Assembly: GCA_910579995.1 (NCBI GenBank)
Contig: CAJTWH010000003.1
Coordinates: forward strand, 62,001 to 126,000
DNA: 64,000 bases
Direction: 5' to 3'
DNA from: an uncultured Muribaculaceae bacterium
GTDB lineage: Bacteria; Bacteroidota; Bacteroidia; Bacteroidales; Muribaculaceae
Shown: one piece after another, positions 17,697 through 27,300 of the stretch
Layout: each line of letters starts with the position of its first letter
Numbering within the stretch: position 1 is the first letter of the stretch
Notes under the pieces: generated by a model
Told to the model about the DNA's origin: nothing
The model's database searches: none
Seen by the model: the letters and a program-made list of their open reading frames with translations, nothing else
Program-made: the position numbers and the translations under genes

Positions 17697-18343
17697 AAAA
17701 GTTCTTCCTCATACTCGCACTCATAGCCTCGGCACTCGGAGTGTCGGCGCAGCACGGCACTTTTTATGACCAGCGCGCCACCCTTTTTGAAGTCTTGCCG
17801 ATGGACTCCACCAATATCGTCTTTCTCGGCAACTCAATCACCAACGGCTGCGAATGGCATGAGCTTTTCAATAACCCGCGGATAGTAAACCGCGGTATCA
17901 GCGGCGACATAGCAATGGGCATTGTCGACCGCCTCGATCCGTTGATTAAAGGCAAGCCTGCCAAAGTGTTTCTTATGATTGGCGTCAATGATGTGAGCCA
18001 TCACATTTCGGCCGACTCAATAGCCACTGACATCACAAAGATCGTAAACCGTATAAGATCAGAGAGTCCGGGCACGAAACTCTACCTGCAGTCGTGTCTG
18101 CCATTCAACGAGTCGTTCAACCGGTGGAAAAATCTCGTGGGCAAGCAACAGGTAATCATCGACCTCAACAAACGCCTTGAGAAAGTGGCCGGCGAGTATG
18201 GAGCTACATGGATAAATCTTTATCCGCTATTCAGCGACGGCCACGACAATCTCAAACCCGAATATACCAACGATGGCCTTCATCTTACCGGTCCGGCATA
18301 TCTTGTCTGGAAAGAGGCGATTGAAAAATATGTAAACGAATAG
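17693..18343 (+). CDS. Secreted SGNH/GDSL hydrolase
   Basis: The product has 216 residues with a signal peptide (about 1-20, VSA/QH). Block I is GNSITNG (Ser48), block III GVNDVSHH (Asn about 99), and block V DGLHLTG (Asp194, His197), so the Ser-His-Asp machinery is complete. Members remove acyl groups from sugars or lipids. Coupling to murQ by an ATGA overlap suggests a substrate derived from the wall, such as O-acetylated amino sugars; this is inference. The following helicase gene starts one base after its stop. Confidence 0.82.
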   Translation: MKKFFLILALIASALGVSAQHGTFYDQRATLFEVLPMDSTNIVFLGNSITNGCEWHELFNNPRIVNRGISGDIAMGIVDRLDPLIKGKPAKVFLMIGVNDVSHHISADSIATDITKIVNRIRSESPGTKLYLQSCLPFNESFNRWKNLVGKQQVIIDLNKRLEKVAGEYGATWINLYPLFSDGHDNLKPEYTNDGLHLTGPAYLVWKEAIEKYVNE

Positions 18344-18344
18344 A

Positions 18345-20828
18345 TTGTTACACGACGACGCGCAACAACAGCAGATTATCGAACTGAGCGACACCACTGC
18401 TCTGGTGCTCGCCGGGCCCGGATGTGGCAAAACTCATATCCTCGCCCGGCGAGTGTTTCATGCCTCGGCCCATACCGATTTCGATGAAATGCTGTGTGTG
18501 ACATTCACAAACCGCGCCGCCCGTGAAATGAAGCAACGCATAGAGGCGTATATGGGCTATGTGCCGCAAAATCTGTTTGTCGGCAACATGCACCGCTTCT
18601 GCCTGCGTTTCCTTTACGAGAACGAGATCGTCAATGCCGACACTACAGTCATTGACGAAGAAGACCGGCTCGATTTCCTCGTAACTATTCTCGACAGGCC
18701 TACCGCTGCCAATGTAAACGATTTTCTCACAAAGGCGGCATACGTATATCAGGTAGAGCACGATCATCCCGACCATATCATCCGCCGCCCTGCAAGCCCT
18801 CTGACCGAAGCCGATTATCAAGCTATTGACGCTTACAGCCGCTTCAAGACCGAAAACAGGCTCATCGACTACGACGATATCCTGCTACAGACCTATACCG
18901 CTTTGCAGCAACTGCCGGCGGCTGACTTCAAGATGACGGCTTACCGCTGGGTGCAAGTCGATGAGGTTCAGGATATGACGCCACTGCAGCTCGCCATTGT
19001 CGACGCCGTGACGATGTCTATCCGGCGCACTCTCATCTATTTCGGCGACGAGCAGCAGGCGATATTCAGATTCATCGGTGCCGGCGGACGTGCGCTCGAT
19101 TTACTCAAACGCCAATGCCGTGGAAACATTCTGCGCCTTAAACGCAACTACCGCTCTCCCGGCTACCTTGTGGAAATGTGCAACACTCTCGCGTGCGATT
19201 GGCTCGACATCAACCGCCAATTTCTTCCTGAAGCGGTAGACAACAGTCGCGATGAGGGCAATATGACCCTCTACAGCGCAAGCTATGAACAGCTTGCATA
19301 CACAGCCGCCAATATCGCGCGCCTCAGGCTTGCCGAATCCCCCGATGAAAATGTAGCAGTGCTCTGCCGCGTAAATACCGACGCCGAATATTTATCGGAA
19401 GTATTCTGCAATCTCGGGCTAAGCCATTTCCACGTTTCCAAGCAAGATCTTTTCCATCAGTTGCCGTTCAAGACTGTATGGTCACATCTTGCCGCAGTGA
19501 GCCGCCCCTTCATGCGACAGCCTTGGGTTAGGCTGCTGTATCAGACCCGTTGCGCCAAGACCGTCACAGGAGCCCGCAAACTCGTAAGACTCCTCCGTAA
19601 CAGTGCGATAGGCTGTGATGAACTTCTATATTTCGACAAACCCCTGCGGGTAGAAAGACTCATTGAGCTTTATGGCTCCGACACAGAAATCGTAGTATTC
19701 GACACCGAGACAACCGGGCTCGACATTCTCAACGACGATATCGTGCAGATTGCCGCAGTAAAGATTCTGCGGGGCGAAATCATCGGGCAATTTGAGGTTT
19801 TCATTTCTTCCGACAGGCGTCTGCCACGAGAATTGCAGCCGGGTGTGCTCAATCCTATTGCAGAGATTTACAAGACAGCACAAAAACTCAAACCAACTGA
19901 GGCTTTTGCCGCCTTTGAAGACTTCATCCAAAACGCCATTCTTGCAGGGCACAACCTCGATTTTGATATAGCCATAATGCGGCGCAATATCAGCCGACGC
20001 ACAAATGCCGATATTCCATGGCAATTGACACCGGCAGCCGAACGGCTTGATACCCTCGTGCTTGCGCGTCAGCTATATCCGCAGCTTCATCGACATAGGC
20101 TCAAAGATATGATTGAGGTGCTGAAGCTGGAGGCATGCAACAGCCACAATGCCGTTGACGATACATTGGCTACGGCGTCGCTTCTTGCAGCATTGTTCAA
20201 TAAAGCTGAAAAAATCAAGGAGAAAGTAGAACTTGCGCACAAAAACGAAAGTATCTGCCGCTGCGCAAAATCTTTCAGAGCAGCCTACGGAGATTTTTAT
20301 TTCAAATGGAGATCGATGTTGCATAATCCTGATGAATCTTACGCGAACTCGCTGTGCGGTGCAATCTCCGAAGCAAATGAATTCTTCAAAAAACGCGGCT
20401 ACTGCGACGGTATACAACGGCTCGACTATGTGCTCGCATTGATCGAGCGCTGCATAATCGACCAAGACGATTCTGCCGCATTCGGTCCGCAGATTGCCCG
20501 ACATCTGCATGATATGCTGAGTTTCAACGAATCAGACTTTTTCAGCAACGGAATAGTTGACGAGCGGCTCTCGATAATGACCATCCACAAAGCAAAGGGG
20601 CTTGAGATGGACAATGTCATTGTTTTCGACGCCTCGCGGTTCTATGGTGATGTCACTGATCATGCCCGCGTACTTTATGTCGCTTTCTCGCGAGCCCGCA
20701 GGCGTCTTGCAGTAGGGCTTTCGGGCAACATGCCTCCGCCAATGCGCGGCCTGCAGCAGTATTTCCGGCGCATGACTCCCGCTCAGGTCAAGATTGCCGT
20801 AAATTGCGAATACCTCAATCTTAAATAA
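18345..20828 (+). CDS. UvrD-type helicase with embedded DEDDh exonuclease
   Basis: The helicase motifs of this 827-residue protein are all present: Walker A AGPGCGKTH (24-32), motif Ia TFTNRAAREM, Walker B DEVQD (about 205), GDEQQAIFRF (about 232), NYRSPGYL, TIHKAKGLEM (about 745) and YVAFSRARR (about 781). A complete DnaQ-like 3'-5' exonuclease is inserted between them (about 447-615): FDTETTGLD, AGHNLDFDIA (about 533) and HNAVDDTLA (about 602) supply the DEDDh residues. The protein may unwind and trim 3' ends in repair. The start is a TTG one base after the previous stop; it is chosen because the N-terminus (LHDDAQQQQIIEL) already fits the Q-motif region. Confidence 0.87.
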   Translation: MLHDDAQQQQIIELSDTTALVLAGPGCGKTHILARRVFHASAHTDFDEMLCVTFTNRAAREMKQRIEAYMGYVPQNLFVGNMHRFCLRFLYENEIVNADTTVIDEEDRLDFLVTILDRPTAANVNDFLTKAAYVYQVEHDHPDHIIRRPASPLTEADYQAIDAYSRFKTENRLIDYDDILLQTYTALQQLPAADFKMTAYRWVQVDEVQDMTPLQLAIVDAVTMSIRRTLIYFGDEQQAIFRFIGAGGRALDLLKRQCRGNILRLKRNYRSPGYLVEMCNTLACDWLDINRQFLPEAVDNSRDEGNMTLYSASYEQLAYTAANIARLRLAESPDENVAVLCRVNTDAEYLSEVFCNLGLSHFHVSKQDLFHQLPFKTVWSHLAAVSRPFMRQPWVRLLYQTRCAKTVTGARKLVRLLRNSAIGCDELLYFDKPLRVERLIELYGSDTEIVVFDTETTGLDILNDDIVQIAAVKILRGEIIGQFEVFISSDRRLPRELQPGVLNPIAEIYKTAQKLKPTEAFAAFEDFIQNAILAGHNLDFDIAIMRRNISRRTNADIPWQLTPAAERLDTLVLARQLYPQLHRHRLKDMIEVLKLEACNSHNAVDDTLATASLLAALFNKAEKIKEKVELAHKNESICRCAKSFRAAYGDFYFKWRSMLHNPDESYANSLCGAISEANEFFKKRGYCDGIQRLDYVLALIERCIIDQDDSAAFGPQIARHLHDMLSFNESDFFSNGIVDERLSIMTIHKAKGLEMDNVIVFDASRFYGDVTDHARVLYVAFSRARRRLAVGLSGNMPPPMRGLQQYFRRMTPAQVKIAVNCEYLNLK

Positions 20829-20875
20829 TCATTTCACTCATCTCATTTGTTATTAATCAGTAAACAGTCAATAAT

Positions 20876-21490
20876 ATGATAGTAAATACAGCCCGCTTCG
20901 TAGTCAGCAACTCAGACTACTCCAAATGCCCCGCCGACCGACGACATGAATACGCGTTTATCGGCCGCTCAAACGTAGGCAAATCATCGCTTATAAATAT
21001 GCTTACCGGACAGAAAGGCCTTGCAATGACCTCATCGACTCCCGGTAAGACTATGCTCATCAACCATTTTCTGGTTAATGACAGCTGGTATATCGTCGAC
21101 CTCCCCGGCTACGGCTATGCGCGCCGCAGCAAAAGCGACCGCGACCGACTCGAAGGTATCATCAAAAACTACATCCTCGGCCGCGAGCAAATGACAAATC
21201 TTTTCGTGCTGATCGATAGCCGCCACAAACCGCAGAAAATCGACCTTGAATTCATGGAATGGCTTGGTGAGAACGGCGTGCCTTTCAGCATTGTCTTCAC
21301 CAAACTCGACAAACTCACTCCAACTGCCGGCAAACGCCAGATCGAGGCATACTGCGCCCAGTTACTCGAATCATGGGAAGAGCTGCCACCGGTATTCAAA
21401 ACCTCAAGCGAAGACCGCCGCGGACGCGACGCGCTGCTCAACTATATAGAGGAAATGAACAAACTTCCGCTTTCCGAATCTGAACAATAA
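20876..21490 (+). CDS. engB: Ribosome biogenesis GTPase EngB (YihA/YsxC)
   Basis: The length of 204 residues is normal for the family. The G motifs are GRSNVGKSS (G1), STPGKT (G2), DLPGYGYA (G3) and TKLDKL (G4). EngB helps the late assembly of the 50S subunit in the cytoplasm and is usually essential. The gene follows the helicase after 47 nt and precedes a tiny conserved-looking ORF and a terminator. Confidence 0.96.
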   Translation: MIVNTARFVVSNSDYSKCPADRRHEYAFIGRSNVGKSSLINMLTGQKGLAMTSSTPGKTMLINHFLVNDSWYIVDLPGYGYARRSKSDRDRLEGIIKNYILGREQMTNLFVLIDSRHKPQKIDLEFMEWLGENGVPFSIVFTKLDKLTPTAGKRQIEAYCAQLLESWEELPPVFKTSSEDRRGRDALLNYIEEMNKLPLSESEQ

Positions 21491-21534
21491 TGGCTCGCGG
21501 GTGTTTAGATTTTATAAACTAAACACTACAGATT

Positions 21535-21681
21535 ATGAGCCCTTGTAAAAAATCAAAAACAAAACCCGCCGATAAATATCCCGGCATTGCTATAGATAAC
21601 GCCGACAATGAAAAAGTCGACCGTCAGGATGTAGAAGAGCGAACAAAAACTCTCGGCTACAATCCAAGAAACAGTAAATAG
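21535..21681 (+). CDS. Small basic/acidic hypothetical protein (48 aa)
   Basis: ATG at 21535 opens a 48-codon frame ending TAG at 21679-21681, directly before a strong terminator. The product starts MSPCKKSKTKPADKYPG and ends ERTKTLGYNPRNSK; it is highly charged, without a signal or membrane segment. Codon use (GCC, GAC, GTC) is like that of neighbouring genes. The placement of the terminator just after the stop supports a real gene. I do not recognise a function. Confidence 0.6.
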   Translation: MSPCKKSKTKPADKYPGIAIDNADNEKVDRQDVEERTKTLGYNPRNSK

Positions 21682-21689
21682 CAAATCTC

Positions 21690-21731
21690 CCCCGCGACTT
21701 GTGATAGCGTCAAAGTCGCGGGGATTTTTTT
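21690..21731 (+). terminator. Intrinsic terminator after engB and the small ORF
   Basis: An 11-bp perfect stem (21690-21700 with 21713-21723, core CCCCGCGACTT) has a 12-nt loop and is followed by seven T (21725-21731). It ends the long plus-strand block. Confidence 0.92.
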
Positions 21732-21764
21732 GTCTTCTTCCGCCAAGTGCTAAATTATGTTAAT

Positions 21765-21791
21765 CAAAATCTAAAGCCTCTTCAGATTTTG
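21765..21791. promoter_or_regulatory. Dyad upstream of the efflux operon, possible operator
   Basis: CAAAATCT (21765-21772) and AGATTTTG (21784-21791) form an 8-bp inverted repeat with an 11-nt centre. It ends 27 nt before the TolC-like start codon, between a terminator and the operon, where a repressor site would be expected. No regulator gene lies next to it. Confidence 0.35.
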
Positions 21792-21818
21792 TTTTAATAC
21801 ATATCCGACTATTGATTT

Positions 21819-23204
21819 ATGAGAACACTATCAACATTATGCCTTATGATACTTGCAGGCGGCCTTATGGCGTCGGCAAATGATTTACACGTCAAAATGG
21901 CGTCGGCATGGCCCGGCGACAGCACGTTTCAACACTCAGCGGCCGACTATTCCCGGTGGTGGCAGACTTTCGATGATAAACTTCTCGACAGTCTGATCAC
22001 CATTGGCGAGGCCAATAATTATGATCTCGCCGCGGCAGCAAAGCGCATTGACATTGCACGCACTCAGCTGCGCGTAGCCCGTGGAGGATATTCTCCTGTA
22101 ATAGGTGTCAGTGCCGGCTATACGCGCGACCGCCAGTCAGGCCGTATAGAGGGCAGCACCGGTGAAGCCTCTACCCTCTCATATTTCAATGCCGGAGCCA
22201 CCATGAGCTGGGAAATAGATGTTTTCGGCAAAATACGGGCTCAAGTCAATCACGCAGGCAAGGCTGTCAAAGTTTCTGCCGCCGAATATGCAGGAGCCAT
22301 GGTAGCTCTCGAAGCCGAGATTGCTTCTACATACATTACTCTGATGGTTCAGAAACAGCAGCTCGAAGTTGCACGTGAGCACACCGAGAATCAGGCGCAT
22401 ATACTCAAAATAACCGAAGTGCGCCACAACACCGGCCTTGCCTCCAAGCTCGATGTCGCACAGGCGCAGACACTCTACTACTCCACCATCGCCTCGATTC
22501 CGCTGCTTGAGGCTTCAATTGAGAAATCATACAATGCCCTCGGAGTACTCACCGGTCTGGGTCGCGAAGGATTACCATCTTCCATCTACAGCACTTCAGC
22601 CTTGCCCGACCACTATCAGCTTGCCCCGCTTAGTGCTCCCGTAGAGATTCTCCACCACAGGCCGGATATTGTCGAAGCCGAACGCAACATCGAACTCGCA
22701 GCCGCCGAGCTTGGCATTGCACGCAGCGCTTACCTGCCTTCGCTTAGCCTTCAGGCGTCCATAGGCACAGAAGCCCATAATTTCGGCGACCTGTTCAAAG
22801 GCCCGTCATTCTCTTACACTATTGCCCCTACGCTGTCATGGACAGTATTCGACGGCTTGCAGCGCCGCAATAATGCCCTTGCCGCGCGTCAGAGCATGGA
22901 AGCTCAGATTGACTCCTACAATACCACCGTGCTCTCGGCCATCGAAGAAGTTCGCAATGCGATTGCGCAATATAAATCGTCGCTCCAATATATCGAGCGT
23001 ATCACTCAGGTCGTAGACAGCAGCCGCGAAGAAGTAAGGCTCTCGGTAGACCAGTATAAGGAAGGACTCACAATGTTTTCAAATGTCGTTGACGCTCAAT
23101 TAAATTATCTCACATATCAAAATTCACTTGTCGCTGCCCGCGGCGATGCTATTTCATCACTAATAAGTCTTTACAAAGCCCTCGGAGGCGGTTGGACAGA
23201 ATAA
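21819..23204 (+). CDS. TolC/OprM-type outer-membrane efflux protein
   Basis: The 461-residue protein has an N-terminal signal (about 1-20). Two OEP repeats are visible, each with long amphipathic helices (for example AAAKRIDIARTQLRVARGGY and AAELGIARSAYLPSLSL) and the HRPDIVEAERN segment typical of the NodT/OprM group. It forms the trimeric outer-membrane channel of the RND pump encoded by the next two genes. No lipobox cysteine is seen, unlike many NodT members. Confidence 0.92.
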   Translation: MRTLSTLCLMILAGGLMASANDLHVKMASAWPGDSTFQHSAADYSRWWQTFDDKLLDSLITIGEANNYDLAAAAKRIDIARTQLRVARGGYSPVIGVSAGYTRDRQSGRIEGSTGEASTLSYFNAGATMSWEIDVFGKIRAQVNHAGKAVKVSAAEYAGAMVALEAEIASTYITLMVQKQQLEVAREHTENQAHILKITEVRHNTGLASKLDVAQAQTLYYSTIASIPLLEASIEKSYNALGVLTGLGREGLPSSIYSTSALPDHYQLAPLSAPVEILHHRPDIVEAERNIELAAAELGIARSAYLPSLSLQASIGTEAHNFGDLFKGPSFSYTIAPTLSWTVFDGLQRRNNALAARQSMEAQIDSYNTTVLSAIEEVRNAIAQYKSSLQYIERITQVVDSSREEVRLSVDQYKEGLTMFSNVVDAQLNYLTYQNSLVAARGDAISSLISLYKALGGGWTE

Positions 23205-23215
23205 AAACTACGATT

Positions 23216-24328
23216 ATGAACAAGACCCTCACTTTGATAACACTTTCCGCCCTCATCTGCGGAGTCGCATGCAAGCGAAGCAATGATACCGCTGCGGAAG
23301 CAACACCGACTATCGACGTGGCAAACCCGGTAGTTGATTCTGTCACACTCCATAAGACATATCCCGGAGTGCTGTGCGCCGACCGCGAGGTGAAACTCGT
23401 GGCACGTGTCAACGGCTATCTTGAATCGAAAAACTACAAATCCGGCGACTATGTCAAGAAAGGCACTGTGCTTTTCACCATCGAATCGCGTAATTACCGC
23501 GACGCCGTAGAAAGTGCGAGAAGTGCCGTGAGCACCGCCGAAGCAAATCTCAACTACGCTCAGAGCCGCTACGACGCCTTGTCGGAAGCCCTTAAAAGCG
23601 ACGCGGTGAGCCGCATGGAGGTTGAGGAGGGACGCAGTACGCTCGAACAATGCAAGGCTACGCTGAAATCGGCAAAAGCTGCTCTCACAACAGCAGAGAC
23701 GCAACTCTCTTATTGCACGGTAGTAGCTCCATTTGACGGGCATATCTCGTCGGCCACATACGATGTCGGTGCATATCTCGATGGTGAGGGTGCGCCGGTA
23801 GAGCTTGCCTCCATATATGCCGACCGTACTCTCATCGCCAACTTTTCTATTGACGACGCCGCCACTCTCACCGACCTGCAGCACAATATACAGGCAAATG
23901 CCGTTGACTTCAACCATATCCCTATCAATTTCAACGATACTCTCGGCCACACATATACCGGAGCGCTCGATTATCTGGCACCGAAAGTAGATACTTCTAC
24001 AGGAACGCTGCAACTGCAGGCTATCATCGACAACAAATATGGCGAGCTCCGCAGCGGTATGTATGTAAGCGTGGATCTGCCAACAGGCTTCGACCCCAAT
24101 GCCATAATGATCAGGGACGCTTCAATATCAACCGACCAATTGGGAAAATATGTATATCTTGTCAACGATTCCGACAAGGTGGTTTACACACCTGTAACTG
24201 TCGGGGCTCTCGTGTGCGACACTATGCGTATCGTAGAAAAAGGGATAAGCCCTACCGACCGCTACGTGACCAAGGCAATGCTCAAGGTACGCGACGGCAT
24301 GACTGTCAAACCCACAATTGTAAAGTAA
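23216..24328 (+). CDS. RND efflux periplasmic adaptor (lipoprotein)
   Basis: The start at 23216 (MNKTLTLITL) is preferred to 23192 because it gives a clean lipoprotein signal ending in CGVAC (Cys20). The 370 residues then show barrel-sandwich and hairpin parts: EVKLVARVNGYLES, alpha-hairpin about 75-155, VVAPFDGHISSATYDVGAYL, and C-terminal membrane-proximal strands. It links the TolC-like channel to the inner-membrane transporter. The gene follows the channel gene after 11 nt, and the transporter gene starts 3 nt after its stop. Confidence 0.92.
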   Translation: MNKTLTLITLSALICGVACKRSNDTAAEATPTIDVANPVVDSVTLHKTYPGVLCADREVKLVARVNGYLESKNYKSGDYVKKGTVLFTIESRNYRDAVESARSAVSTAEANLNYAQSRYDALSEALKSDAVSRMEVEEGRSTLEQCKATLKSAKAALTTAETQLSYCTVVAPFDGHISSATYDVGAYLDGEGAPVELASIYADRTLIANFSIDDAATLTDLQHNIQANAVDFNHIPINFNDTLGHTYTGALDYLAPKVDTSTGTLQLQAIIDNKYGELRSGMYVSVDLPTGFDPNAIMIRDASISTDQLGKYVYLVNDSDKVVYTPVTVGALVCDTMRIVEKGISPTDRYVTKAMLKVRDGMTVKPTIVK

Positions 24329-24331
24329 GCC

Positions 24332-27300
24332 ATGTTCAGTAAATTTTTCATCACCCGGCCGATATTCGCCACCGTGCTGGCGATATTGATGATATTGGCA
24401 GGCTTGCTGACTTTCAACAGCTTGCCTGTGGCACAATATCCCGATATCACTCCACCTACCGTTTTCGTAAGCGCGTCGTACCCCGGTGCCGACGCCCAGA
24501 CTGTCGCTGAAGCTGTCGGTGTTCCTATCGAGCAGCAGGTCAACGGCGTTGAGAATATGATGTATATGTCATCGTCATCAGGCAACGACGGATCATATTC
24601 TCTTGAGATTACTTTTGAAAACGGCACCGACCTCGATATGGCTGCCGTTAAAGTGCAAAATCGTGTCGCTCAAGCTGAGCCGGTGTTGCCAAATGCCGTC
24701 AAGGAGCAGGGCGTCAATGTAATGTCGCGCTCGTCAGATATCATTCTCTTTGTGGCTCTCGAGTCGGATGATCCAGAGCGCTATGATGGCCTTTATCTCA
24801 CAAACTACGCCCAACTCAGTATCGTGGACGAACTGTCGCGTCTCGATGGCGTCGGACAGGTTTCGGCTTTCGGCTCTGGCAATTACTCCATGCGCGTGTG
24901 GCTCGACCCGGAGAAAATGCGTGTGCGCGGTGTCACTCCCGAAGATGTCTCAGCAGCCATAGCAAGCCAGAACATGGAAGTATCGGCAGGCTCTGTCGGC
25001 GCACCTCCGACAGCCACCGGACAGCAGTTTGAATACACTCTCACAGCCCAAGGCCGCCTCTCCAATGCAAGCGAGTTCGGCAACATCGTGATTCGCACCG
25101 GCAGCGATGGCGCCATATTGCGACTGAAAGATATAGCCCGTGTAGACCTCGGAAGCGACTCATACTCGATGATATCTCATGTCTCCGGTGAGAACGCAGG
25201 CCTTATCGGTATTTATCAGCTTCCCGGCGCAAACGCCATGAAAGTGGCGGCAAACGTCGAGAAAAAACTTGAAGACCTCAAGCAATATTTTCCCGAGGGC
25301 GTAGATTACCGCATAATCCTCAATACCACCGATTTCGTGTCGGCGTCTATCGACGAAGTGATTGTAACATTCTTTGAGACAACTCTCATCGTCATGCTTG
25401 TGATATTGCTATTCCTGCAGAATTGGCGTGCCGTCATAATCCCGATGATAACCATCCCAGTCTCCCTGATAGCCACATTGGCTGTGATGAAGGCAATGGG
25501 ATTCTCTCTCAACACGCTTACACTCTTCGGTCTCGTGCTTGCGATCGCCATCGTAGTCGACGACGCCATAGTGGTGGTGGAGGATGTGAGCCGTATACTT
25601 GACAAAGGCGGGGTCACTCCGACACAGGCAGCCGAGCAGGCTATGAAAGAACTGCAGGGACCTGTAATCGGCGAAGTGCTTGTGCTCTTGTCGGTATTCA
25701 TCCCCACCGCTTTCATTTCCGGCATAACAGGCCAGCTCTACAAACAGTTTGCCCTCACCATTGCCGTGTCGACTGCATTCTCCGGCTTCAACGCCTTGAC
25801 CTTTACCCCGGCCATGTGCGCGCTATTCCTGAAGCCCGATACCGGTCAACCGAAGTTTTTCCTCTTCCGTTGGTTCAACACCGCTTTTGAGAAAGTGCGC
25901 AACGTCTACAATAAGACTGTCGGCAAGCTTCTCGCGCGCCCCGTCATGGCCATGGTGATTTTCGCAGCCTTGGCAACATTGGCGTTCTGGGGATTCATGC
26001 GCTGGCCCACAAGCTATGTGCCGTCGGAAGATATGGGCTATTTCATGACTTCTATCCAATTGCCTACCGGAGCCTCTATCGAGCGAACCGATTCGATAGT
26101 ATGCCGCCTGTCTGATAAAATCAAGGAACTGCCGCAGGTCAAGGATGTGATATCTGTCACGGGTAACTCTTTTCTCGGCGGCGGCGCAAGCAGCAACCTC
26201 GGCTCGATGTTCGTGGTGCTAAAGCCGTGGAAAGACCGCAAGGGTAAAGACAATGGTGTAGACGCAGTGATCGCAGAAGTCGACCGCATAGCCGCACAAG
26301 AGCAGGAGGCTGTGGTATTCTCTGTAAATCCTCCCTCAATTCCGGGTCTTGGCACATCTTCGGGCTTGGAAATGCAGCTGCTTGACATAAATAATCTCGG
26401 AGCCAAGGAAATCGCCCAGACTGTGGAAGAGATTGAGAAAGCTGCCGCAAAATATCCCGAGCTAAAACAAATCACATCGCTTTATCAAGGCGAGGTGCCG
26501 CAGTACCGACTGAAAGTCGACCGCGACAAGGTAAAACTCTACGGTTTGACAATGGAGGGAGTCTACTCTACCCTCTCCACATTCATGGGCTCGGATTATG
26601 TAAATGACTTCGTGAAATTCGGCCGCACCTACGAAGTACTTGTCAGCGGCACACCCGAAGCCCGCAGCAAGGTTGAAGGAGTTCTTGATCTTGCCGTAAG
26701 AAATTCGTCGGGCGACATGGTGCCCTTCTCTTCTTTCGGATCTGTGGATGAGGTGATGGGCCAACCGACAGTCAACCGCTACAACATGTATACCACGGCG
26801 TCGGTGACCGGAACTCTCAATGCCAATGTCAGCTCGTCGGCAGGCATAAAGGCCATGGAGGAGATAATGAAAAATACGGTAGGCCCGAGTTTCGGCTACG
26901 CATGGACAGGTGAGGCACTGCAGGAGACGCAGTCGGGCACCACAATCACCATGACTCTTCTCTTCGCCGTGATTATAACAATACTTGTGCTTTCGGCGCA
27001 ATATGAATCATGGACCGACCCTATCGCCGTGGTTGCCACAACCCCGACCGCTGTCCTCGGTGCTATCATAGGCTGTATATTCCTCAACCAAAGCATTAGT
27101 ATCTACACACAGATCGGCATAATATTGCTCTTGGGTATGGCGGCCAAGAATGCCATCCTTATTGTAGAATACGCCATGGACTACCGCAAGAGCGGCCAGC
27201 CCATCAGGCAGGCCGCAGCCTCGGCAGGCAACGTGCGTCTGCGACCGATACTTATGACGGCACTCGCATTTGTATTCGGTGTAATGCCAATGCTCTTCGC

